Position numbers and translations under genes: made by a program. The notes under the pieces were generated by a model. The model did not search any database and was not told the origin of the DNA. It worked only from the letters and a program-made list of their open reading frames with translations. Positions 25,087 through 31,687 of a stretch of DNA of 32,502 bases are shown here, piece after piece (position 1 is the first letter of the stretch; every line of letters begins with the position of its first letter). This DNA is from Kiritimatiellia bacterium (lineage in GTDB: Bacteria > Verrucomicrobiota > Kiritimatiellia > RFP12 > JAAYLN01), in assembly GCA_017458965.1 (NCBI GenBank), contig JAFSZJ010000012.1:1-32502 (forward strand), read 5' to 3'.

Positions 25087-25208
25087 GGAGGTGCGGCATC
25101 CTGCCGCGCACACTACTGCGCATGTCCCGCCAGTCCCGCACGTCTCGCACGTCATGCGCTTTATGACTTGCGGGACGTGAAGGACATGCGGGACGTGCGT
25201 CTGGGCGC
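25087..25208 (+). repeat. 122-bp dispersed repeat, copy 2
   Basis: Differs from 16121-16242 at two of 122 positions and has the same orientation. Flanking sequences differ on both sides: a TCGACGA-rich stretch to the left and a 13-bp tandem repeat to the right. The homology therefore ends sharply, as for an inserted or recombining element. Confidence 0.93.
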
Positions 25209-25227
25209 GTTGCCCCCACCGCCAGGG

Positions 25228-25270
25228 ACTAGCCACTAGAACTAGCCACTAGAACTAGCCACTAGAACTA
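25228..25270. repeat. 13-bp tandem repeat (ACTAGCCACTAGA, 3.3 units)
   Basis: Three perfect copies plus ACTA. It sits between the 122-bp element and the hairpin upstream of the surface-protein promoter. Confidence 0.95.
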
Positions 25271-25297
25271 CCGGCGCGGGCGGGCAGCCCGCGCCGG
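25271..25297. terminator. GC-rich hairpin upstream of the surface-protein promoter
   Basis: A perfect 11-bp stem (CCGGCGCGGGC at 25271-25281 with GCCCGCGCCGG at 25287-25297) has a 5-nt loop, 8 nt before the -35 box at 25305. It may insulate the promoter from read-through. No T-run follows directly. Confidence 0.5.
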
Positions 25298-25304
25298 TTC
25301 GTCC

Positions 25305-25333
25305 TTGACGCCTGATATTTTTTTTTCTAGGAT
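25305..25333 (+). promoter_or_regulatory. Poly-T spacer promoter, copy A (T9, 17-nt spacer)
   Basis: TTGACG (25305-25310), then CCTGATA plus nine T plus C as a 17-nt spacer, then TAGGAT (25328-25333). AGGGGA precedes the ATG at 25357. The same block lies upstream of the surface gene at 31688 with eleven T and a 19-nt spacer. A T-run that sets the -35/-10 distance is a classic site for slipped-strand phase variation. With 17 nt this copy should be on. Confidence 0.72.
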
Positions 25334-25356
25334 ATTCGCGGAATAGGGGAAAAACC

Positions 25357-28300
25357 ATGAAGACAACAACACGCCTTTCACTTTCCATTTTCAACTTTAC
25401 ACTCGCGGCGGCGCTCGCTGTCGCCGCGCTCGCGGCGCCGGCACACGCGACGACGATAGCCCCGTCGAACTACGAGCACTCTATGACGATCAGGCCGACG
25501 ACGGGCAAGGTGACATCGACGCTCACAGGCTTCCCGCTGCTCGTGCGCCTCTCGACGGTGCGACAGCCTTGGTTCAACCCGCTTGAATGCGGCGCGAATG
25601 GCACGGACCTCCGCTTCGCCCTCGCGGACGGCACGCTCCTCGCCCACGAGATCGACACGTGGAGCGAATCGGGTGAGTCGGTCGTCTGGGTCAACCTCCC
25701 GACGCTCACCGCCTCCACCGAGATCAAGGCGTACTGGGGCGTGAAGGATTCTTCGCTCGCGCCGGCGGTGACGGCGAGCGACACCTGGTCCGACTACGTC
25801 GCCGTTTATCACCTCGGCGAAGGGGACCGGATCGCCTACGACTCCTCGGCAAACGGCTACAGCGCGACGAACGCCGCCGCAGTGTCGCTTGGGTCGAATC
25901 CCAGGGTGGGCGGCTGCGCCAACATCCACGACCTATATGTGACAGGCGTGACGAATCTCCTTGACACGAATGCCGCGAAGCCGCTTTCCAACAGGTCGAG
26001 CATCACCTTCTCCGCATGGGTGGCGATCGACAACTTCAATACCGGCAACAACACCTACGCCCAGAACGCGCGCGTCGAAATCGCAAGGAAATTCAACGGC
26101 GTTGCCGCAGACCGGCACAAGGGCGGTTTCAGCTGCCGGTATTTCGCCAACCTCAACTATCCTCCTAAAAACAACAACCCGCTTTTTGGCATTTTCCTAG
26201 ATGACAGCACCGGGATTAGCAGCACGGTTGAAAACTGGAACACCCATAATGCTCCGCCAAGCGATGGAGCCTGGCTCTACCTGACCTGCACAATCAATGG
26301 CACGACCGTTGCGAAATACATCAACGGTGCACTGTTGGCGGATTCTGACGGGAAAGGCAATCCGCGAAACTTAAGCCACGGCATCCTCGGGCCAGACGTG
26401 CTTCCGCTCGACTTCGGCGCCGCCGACAATTCCACCGCCTGCTCGACATACGCCCGAATGGACGAGATGCGCATCCGCGACGGCGCGGTTTCCGCTGCGT
26501 GGGCGGCGGCGGACTATGCGCAGCAGAACGAAGACGATTTCCTCGAATTCGAGGGCGAGCTGACCGGCTCCTTCGTGGTCTCGCCGATCCCCGACCAGGT
26601 TGTCATGTCCTACGAGGACATTTCGGGCGGCGTCACGCCGTCCGTGACGGTCGAGAACGTCGATGCGCAGGCCGAACTCGTACTCAACACGGACTACACA
26701 GTCGCCTACTCCAACAACACGGCGGCCGGCACCGCATACGCGATCGTCGCCGGCCTCGGCGGCTACGCGGCCAACACGAACGTGGTCGCGTTCCAGATCC
26801 GCGTCATCGCGAACTACTACATCGTCGATATCGACCATAGTGCCAATCTCGACGCGATAAACACATCGTCCATATCCGGCGAAGCCGGCGCGACCGGCTG
26901 GTCAACGACGCAGGGCGGCTCCAGGTCCGTGAACGGCATCACCGAGGATGACGCCATCTACCACGTCTGGACCAACCGCTCCGTCCGCACGCCGCTGCGC
27001 CTTAACTACTCGACGCCGCTGTCATCCTCAATCATCGTCGAACCGTCGTGCGAATGGGAACTCCTCGACAAGTTGTGTGGCAACACGCTCACCCTGAACA
27101 ACGTTACGATTGGCGCTGGCGCGACGCTGAAGTTTTCGCCAGCAAACGACAGCGACGAGCGCAACGACACGCTCGCCGGCACTTTCACCCTCGAGGATGG
27201 TGCGACGCTACGGGTCTCTGCCTCCAAGGACCGGGACTCCGCAAGGTGGATGACCCTCTCCGCAAGCGTCACGGGGCGCGGCGCGATCTTCATGCCCTCG
27301 ACGACCACCGAGTACACATACTCCGGCGTCCTTGAAAACAAGATAGTCGGCGACATAACCGGCTTCACCGGCGACATCGGAACGTGGAACGGCAACAACC
27401 CCACATCCTTGGAACTCGTGTACGCCGACTCGCTCCCCGGCGACCCCGAGCCCGGAGAGGTCGCCTACGTCGTCGTCACGAACTCCGCGACGTTGAAGGT
27501 CGATAACAACTGGGTCTCGCCGACGAACCGCATCTGGATCCTTGGCGACGCCGGCACGCCGACAATCGAGGTTCCGGCCGGCATGACGGTTGAGATCAAC
27601 GGCGACCTGGTCGGCTCGGTCGGCTTCGTCAAGACCGGCGCTGGGACGCTCGTCCTGCGCGGCGCGTCGCCCGATTTCTCCGGCGAGATCACGATTTCGG
27701 CCGGTACGCTGCGCCTCTCCGGCAAGGCGGCGCTACTCAGCAGCGCGGCGGACGTGACGATCACGGAGGCGGGCGGTCTCCTCGAAGTCGCGTCGCTCTC
27801 CATCTCGCCCATTCCGGAGCAGACGGTTTATTCGCTCGAAAACCTCGCCGACGGCGTGAAGCCGACGCTGGTCGTCTCGAACCTCGACGCGCATGCCGAA
27901 CTCGTCCTTGGCACCGACTACACCGTGGCATACTTGAACAACACGACGTCGGGCGTCGCGACGGCCATTGTGTCGGGCATCAACGACTTCGAGGGAATGG
28001 TGAAGTCAAGGGACTTCATCATCCATGCGGTCAAGAGGATTACGGCGAGCATCAACCTTGCCGGTGACGAGGACTGGTCGGGCTTCGAGTCCATTTCCGT
28101 CGTGTCGGATGGCGTCACGCTCGACCTCAAGGGCCACAAGCTGACGATCACCGGACTGGACGGCCTCGGCCGTGTTACAGACACTGTCGGCGGCGGAGAA
28201 CTCCACTACTACGTGCCCGCAACCTACGCGAGCGGCTACGAGGCGAAGATCGAGAACGTCTCGCTAATGGGCCTGCTCAAGCTCGTCAAGGAGGGCGAGG

Positions 28301-29244
28301 GCGTCCTCACTGCGATCAAGACGCAGCAGTCGTACACTGGCGGCACCGTGATCGACGGCGGCATCCTCAGGTATGGATGCACCGACAAGAACATCGACAA
28401 CATGTATCCGTTCGGCGCAAAGTCTGCGGACAGCCCGATAACGATCAATGCCGGCGGCGTTCTTGACCCGGCAGGTTCGATGGGCTGGGGAAACCACTAC
28501 GTTGTTTTCAACGGCGGCACCGTCTCGAACACCGTTCTATGGGCCGCTACAACCTACGGCGTCTTCAACCCGCACCAAATCGTCAATGCCGACTTCACCT
28601 TCGCCACCATGCGGAACTACGGTTGGGCTGTCGGCGAGCTCGATGGCCATACCGCCACCGTTTACGTTGCCATGGGCGACGCGACGCTCTTCCTCCAAAG
28701 CCATCCCTCGGAGCCGCCGACGTCCGGATGCCTAAATGTCGTGCTGGGCGGTTACATCTCGACCTTCGCTCCAATTCTGAACCGGCCTACCGCTTTCGAG
28801 AACGTCGATTTCCTGTGCAATGCCGCGCTGCGGCTTAATGATACTGCGCCGTTGTCGTTCCGGGATTATGCCGCGAACTATCTCTATAACTACAGCTGGG
28901 GCTACGCTGCGTTGAACGTCTATGGAACTTTCACGCCGAACAGCGACTACTTCTACGGCCCCGTGATGCAGGACGGCTCGACGATTGATCTTTCGGGGAA
29001 GACAGGCGCGTGGAACGTCACAGGATCACTTTCCTCTGGTAGCGCGACGACCACGTTCGCCTCCGGCGCGACAGTCACGGTTGAATTGGGCGACAGGGCC
29101 ATCAGAAAGGGCGACAAGGTCATTTCATGGACGACCCAGCCCGACGCGACCTTCACAAGCAGGGCGTGGCTCTTCGAGTCGCGCGCCGATGGCCTCTACG
29201 TGACTGGCAAGAACGCCAGGGCGACGATCATCACCCTGCGGTAG
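25357..29244 (+). CDS. Giant secreted DUF2341/LamG protein with autotransporter-type beta-strand repeats
   Basis: A 1295-residue protein with a signal peptide (residues 1-31, ending PAHA). A DUF2341-like domain (about 45-120: TGFPLLVRLS ... EIKAYWG) and a LamG/concanavalin-like domain (about 125-400) come first. A module of about 78 residues (SPIPDQVVMSYEDISGG ... TDYTVAYSNNT) occurs near 407 and again near 814 (SPIPEQTVYSLENLADG ... TDYTVAYLNNT). Autotransporter-associated beta-strand repeats (FVKTGAGTLVLRG...GTLRLSG near 755; LVKEGEGVL...GTVIDGGILRYG near 975) predict a long beta-helix. No beta-barrel translocator or known sorting signal ends the protein; the last residues are ATIITLR. It probably binds glycans at the surface. 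The promoter has a poly-T spacer (see 25305). Confidence 0.85.
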   Translation: MKTTTRLSLSIFNFTLAAALAVAALAAPAHATTIAPSNYEHSMTIRPTTGKVTSTLTGFPLLVRLSTVRQPWFNPLECGANGTDLRFALADGTLLAHEIDTWSESGESVVWVNLPTLTASTEIKAYWGVKDSSLAPAVTASDTWSDYVAVYHLGEGDRIAYDSSANGYSATNAAAVSLGSNPRVGGCANIHDLYVTGVTNLLDTNAAKPLSNRSSITFSAWVAIDNFNTGNNTYAQNARVEIARKFNGVAADRHKGGFSCRYFANLNYPPKNNNPLFGIFLDDSTGISSTVENWNTHNAPPSDGAWLYLTCTINGTTVAKYINGALLADSDGKGNPRNLSHGILGPDVLPLDFGAADNSTACSTYARMDEMRIRDGAVSAAWAAADYAQQNEDDFLEFEGELTGSFVVSPIPDQVVMSYEDISGGVTPSVTVENVDAQAELVLNTDYTVAYSNNTAAGTAYAIVAGLGGYAANTNVVAFQIRVIANYYIVDIDHSANLDAINTSSISGEAGATGWSTTQGGSRSVNGITEDDAIYHVWTNRSVRTPLRLNYSTPLSSSIIVEPSCEWELLDKLCGNTLTLNNVTIGAGATLKFSPANDSDERNDTLAGTFTLEDGATLRVSASKDRDSARWMTLSASVTGRGAIFMPSTTTEYTYSGVLENKIVGDITGFTGDIGTWNGNNPTSLELVYADSLPGDPEPGEVAYVVVTNSATLKVDNNWVSPTNRIWILGDAGTPTIEVPAGMTVEINGDLVGSVGFVKTGAGTLVLRGASPDFSGEITISAGTLRLSGKAALLSSAADVTITEAGGLLEVASLSISPIPEQTVYSLENLADGVKPTLVVSNLDAHAELVLGTDYTVAYLNNTTSGVATAIVSGINDFEGMVKSRDFIIHAVKRITASINLAGDEDWSGFESISVVSDGVTLDLKGHKLTITGLDGLGRVTDTVGGGELHYYVPATYASGYEAKIENVSLMGLLKLVKEGEGVLTAIKTQQSYTGGTVIDGGILRYGCTDKNIDNMYPFGAKSADSPITINAGGVLDPAGSMGWGNHYVVFNGGTVSNTVLWAATTYGVFNPHQIVNADFTFATMRNYGWAVGELDGHTATVYVAMGDATLFLQSHPSEPPTSGCLNVVLGGYISTFAPILNRPTAFENVDFLCNAALRLNDTAPLSFRDYAANYLYNYSWGYAALNVYGTFTPNSDYFYGPVMQDGSTIDLSGKTGAWNVTGSLSSGSATTTFASGATVTVELGDRAIRKGDKVISWTTQPDATFTSRAWLFESRADGLYVTGKNARATIITLR

Positions 29245-29258
29245 CGCATGGTGAAGAT

Positions 29259-29290
29259 GCGGTTAAGAAGTTAAGCGGTTATGCGGTTAA
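29259..29290. repeat. Octamer tandem array (GCGGTTAA, 4 units)
   Basis: GCGGTTAA, GAAGTTAA, GCGGTTAT, GCGGTTAA in register, just downstream of the giant surface gene. Confidence 0.85.
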
Positions 29291-29431
29291 GCCGTGCCTT
29301 CGTTCAAGTGCAATTGCCATCGCTGTCATTGGTAGCATTGCTGGCATTGAGAGTTGATGGACATTGATGGAGATTCGCTGGCGTTCGCGCCGGCGACGCG
29401 AACATCCATCACGTCATTTGCGTCACGGAAC

Positions 29432-29460
29432 TTGCGTGATAACGGCCGCTCTGCTAGAAT
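29432..29460 (+). promoter_or_regulatory. Promoter of the second AAA+ ATPase, predicted leaderless
   Basis: TTGCGT (29432-29437), exactly 17 nt, then TAGAAT (29455-29460) preceded by TGC, an extended -10. The ATG is at 29468, about where transcription should start, and no ribosome site exists between them. Confidence 0.6.
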
Positions 29461-29467
29461 TCCCATC

Positions 29468-30583
29468 ATGAAACTTACGAATCCCTTCGTTCTTGCCGGA
29501 TATCGTGGGCCGGAATACTTTTGCGACAGGGTCAAGGAAACCGCGAAGCTTTGCCGCGCCATACGCAATGACGGCAACGTTACGCTTTTGTCCCCCCGCA
29601 GATACGGGAAGACCGGGCTGATCATGAACGCCTTTCGCGAACTCCGCGAGGGCGGGGAATGGAGCACCATCTACATCGACATATTTGGTACGCAGAACAT
29701 GGCGGACTTCACCCAGGCCCTGGCGAACGCCACGGTCGGTCATCTTGACACGCCTTTTGAGAAAGTCGAAGGCGCGGCCAGGAGAATCATAAAGGGGGTA
29801 AGGCCAACCGTCACATACGACGAGGCGAGCGGACAGCCCTCGCTTTCGTTTGACATAACGTCCGACACCGCGCGAAAGACGCTTGAGGAGGTCTTCGCAT
29901 ACTTGGCAGAGCGGAAGCGAAGGACGGTCATAGCGATAGACGAATTCCAGCAGATAGGCAACTACCCGGAAAAGGGCGTGGAGGCCACGCTGCGGGGCTT
30001 TGTGCAATTCTCGCCCGTCCGCTTTGTCTTCGCCGGGTCAAAGCAGCATCTCATGCGAGACATGTTCACGTCTCCAAAAAGGCCGTTTTTCCAGTCAACG
30101 ACAATGATGCCGCTAGGTGTGATTGACGAGGAGCCGTATTACGCCTTTGCCGGGAAGTTCTTCCGCGATGCGGGGCGCAAGCTTGATCGCAAGGTGTTTG
30201 CCGAACTGTACCGCCGCTTTGACGGCATTACATGGTACCTACAGGCGATACTTTGGGACTTCTATGCCTCCGGCGAAGACATCTCGGACGTGGAGCAGCT
30301 TGAGGACGCCATATCCCAGCGCATAGATGCGAACGAATACGATGAGCAGAGATTGCTGGAACTTCTTCCGGACGGCGCCAGGCGACTGCTCAAAGCGATC
30401 GCGCTGGAGGGAAGCGTCGCCGCGCCCCAGTCAAGCGCATTTGTCTCGCGTCATAGGCTCCGGGCGCCGAGCAGCGTAAAGACTTCCCTTGACATGCTTC
30501 TGGAAAAGGAACTCGTCTATCGCAACCCGGACGGATACGTCGTCTACGACAGGTTCCTTGCGGAGTATCTACGCAGGCGCTAG
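29468..30583 (+). CDS. AAA+ ATPase of the archaeal-type ATPase_2 group, second paralogue
   Basis: 371 residues from the ATG at 29468; a longer frame from 29354 crosses the promoter. Walker A is SPRRYGKT (42-49; Ser for the first Gly, common in this group), Walker B is VIAIDEFQQ (154-162), the sensor strand is FVFAGSKQHLM, and a C-terminal winged helix ends VVYDRFLAEYLRRR. It shares plan and length with the ATPase at 23692 but little direct identity, so the two are old paralogues or separate arrivals. The role is unknown. The gene lies between a surface protein and a VapBC pair, and its base composition is less GC-rich than that of the core genes to the left. Confidence 0.8.
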   Translation: MKLTNPFVLAGYRGPEYFCDRVKETAKLCRAIRNDGNVTLLSPRRYGKTGLIMNAFRELREGGEWSTIYIDIFGTQNMADFTQALANATVGHLDTPFEKVEGAARRIIKGVRPTVTYDEASGQPSLSFDITSDTARKTLEEVFAYLAERKRRTVIAIDEFQQIGNYPEKGVEATLRGFVQFSPVRFVFAGSKQHLMRDMFTSPKRPFFQSTTMMPLGVIDEEPYYAFAGKFFRDAGRKLDRKVFAELYRRFDGITWYLQAILWDFYASGEDISDVEQLEDAISQRIDANEYDEQRLLELLPDGARRLLKAIALEGSVAAPQSSAFVSRHRLRAPSSVKTSLDMLLEKELVYRNPDGYVVYDRFLAEYLRRR

Positions 30584-30835
30584 AGCGGTTCCAAATAATC
30601 TGTAGCCGCAACATTCATGTCACGCGACGTGCACGGTTGCGTGGCAGAGCCAGCGGAATATCTCACGCGGAGGCGCAGAGGTTGCGAAGGCGACACCGAG
30701 TGGACGCAGACGCGCCACGCACATGGCGCATCGGCCCTGTGGCACCCTTTGCGTTTTACCCGCGAAAATCCGCATCATCATCTGATAGCATTGTCACCAA
30801 GATGTGCAATCACAAGTGCTGTTAGGAGGCGTCAA

Positions 30836-31087
30836 ATGAAGACCATGACAATACGAAACATACCAGACGGCGTGGCGGATTACCTTTCAAGCCGCGCCGC
30901 GAGCGAAGGGCGAAGTGTCAATTCAACTATCGTCTCGCTCTTGACAAGGGCGGCGGGGCTGGAGCCCAACAATCGCAAACGCCGTGACCTTTCCTGGCTC
31001 TCTGGCACCTGGACTGCTGCCGATGTTCGCAACTTTGACGCCGCCGTGGCCGAGTGCCGGACTGTCAGCCCGGAGGACTGGAAGTGA
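30836..31087 (+). CDS. vapB: VapB/FitA-like ribbon-helix-helix antitoxin
   Basis: An 83-residue protein preceded by a strong TTAGGAGG site that fixes the start. The N-terminal strand MKTMTIRNIPDGVADYL and helices ...AASEGRSVNSTIVSLLTRAAG match the ribbon-helix-helix DNA-binding fold of FitA/VapB antitoxins. The C-terminal tail (DLSWLSGTWTAADVRNFDAAV) would wrap the toxin. It should bind and neutralise the PIN toxin encoded next, and repress its own promoter. Its stop overlaps the toxin start by 4 nt (GTGA). The 252-bp gap upstream (30584-30835) holds no gene I can support and no convincing promoter. Confidence 0.88.
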   Translation: MKTMTIRNIPDGVADYLSSRAASEGRSVNSTIVSLLTRAAGLEPNNRKRRDLSWLSGTWTAADVRNFDAAVAECRTVSPEDWK

Positions 31088-31473
31088 GAATCTGCCTTGA
31101 CGCCAACGCCTACAGCGCCATATGCCGCGGTAACGCCGCAGTCAGGGCGCTTGTCGAGGAGGCGGACGAAGTATTCCTTCCGGCCACAGTGCTAGGGGAA
31201 CTTGTCTTCGGTTTTCTCAAGGGAGCGAAGTTCTCGCAAAACGAGGCTGCGCTTAACCGCTTCCTCGAACAGGATGGCGTATCTCTTCTGCCTGTGTCGC
31301 GAGGCATTGCCGAACGCTACGGGTATGTCAAGGCCGCGCTGAAGAAGAATGGCACACCCATCCCCGAAAATGACATCTGGATAGCGGCTGCGGCTTTGGA
31401 GACAGGCTCTAGGCTCGTGTCATTCGACACGGACTTTGACAATGTGGGCGGTCTGGTCCGTCTCGCGCCATAG
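31084..31473 (+). CDS. vapC: VapC/FitB-like PIN-domain toxin
   Basis: A 129-residue PIN ribonuclease starting at GTG 31084, which overlaps the antitoxin stop in GTGA; the overlap decides the start. The acidic active site is complete: Asp6 in CLDANAYSA, Glu39 in VLGELVFG, Asp97 in IPENDIWIAA and Asp115/Asp117 in VSFDTDFD. Family members cut tRNA or rRNA when the antitoxin is degraded. The motifs place it with the FitB-like branch. It forms the only toxin-antitoxin pair in the window and may stabilise the accessory stretch around it. Confidence 0.9.
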   Translation: MRICLDANAYSAICRGNAAVRALVEEADEVFLPATVLGELVFGFLKGAKFSQNEAALNRFLEQDGVSLLPVSRGIAERYGYVKAALKKNGTPIPENDIWIAAAALETGSRLVSFDTDFDNVGGLVRLAP

Positions 31474-31515
31474 AGGCGCCACAGGCTCCGTTGGAACTGG
31501 GATAGCGCCTCAGAT

Positions 31516-31539
31516 ATCCCGGTAACCCGATATCCCGGA
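31516..31539. repeat. Octamer tandem array (ATCGGGTT-like, 3 units, inverse)
   Basis: On the minus strand TCCGGGAT, ATCGGGTT, ACCGGGAT. Sixteen nt (31523-31538) are identical, inverted, to 19406-19421, so this array type is dispersed. Confidence 0.7.
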
Positions 31540-31542
31540 AAT

Positions 31543-31601
31543 CGACATTCGACGGCCGGCAACCGACATCCGGGTTGTCGGACGCCGGTTGTCGAATGTC
31601 G
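31543..31601. other. Nested hairpin between vapC and the last surface gene
   Basis: Outer arms CGACATTCGAC (31543-31553) and GTCGAATGTCG (31591-31601) enclose CCGGC/GCCGG (31556-31560 with 31584-31588) and CCGACA/TGTCGG (31563-31568 with 31576-31581) with a 7-nt loop. The 22 bp are interrupted only by 2-nt symmetric mismatches. It has no T-run, so a simple terminator role is doubtful. Confidence 0.75.
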
Positions 31602-31628
31602 CTTAAATCTCTTAGCGTCAATTCGCCC

Positions 31629-31659
31629 TTGACGCCTGATATTTTTTTTTTTCTAAGAT
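31629..31659 (+). promoter_or_regulatory. Poly-T spacer promoter, copy B (T11, 19-nt spacer)
   Basis: TTGACG (31629-31634), a 19-nt spacer with eleven T, then TAAGAT (31654-31659). It is homologous to 25305-25333 and the similarity continues to the ribosome site (TAGGAG here). The spacer is 2 nt longer than optimal, so expression should be weak. An inverted repeat, GCGTCAA-N7-TTGACGC (31615-31635), overlaps the -35 box in this copy only. Confidence 0.68.
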
Positions 31660-31687
31660 ATCCGTGGAATTAGGAGAAAAACCACCG

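Noticed and set aside
24544-25236. Long frames crossing the ATPase end and the 122-bp repeat
   Set aside because: They read the repeat and REP palindrome (AGILPA-like) and antisense ATPase; no start signal or domain.
25311-25327. T-run considered as the tail of an intrinsic terminator
   Set aside because: The nearest GC hairpin (25271-25297) ends 20 nt before the T-run, and the same T-run block precedes a second gene behind a different hairpin, while the flanking -35/-10 boxes are kept in both. A promoter is the better explanation, though attenuation in copy B is not excluded.
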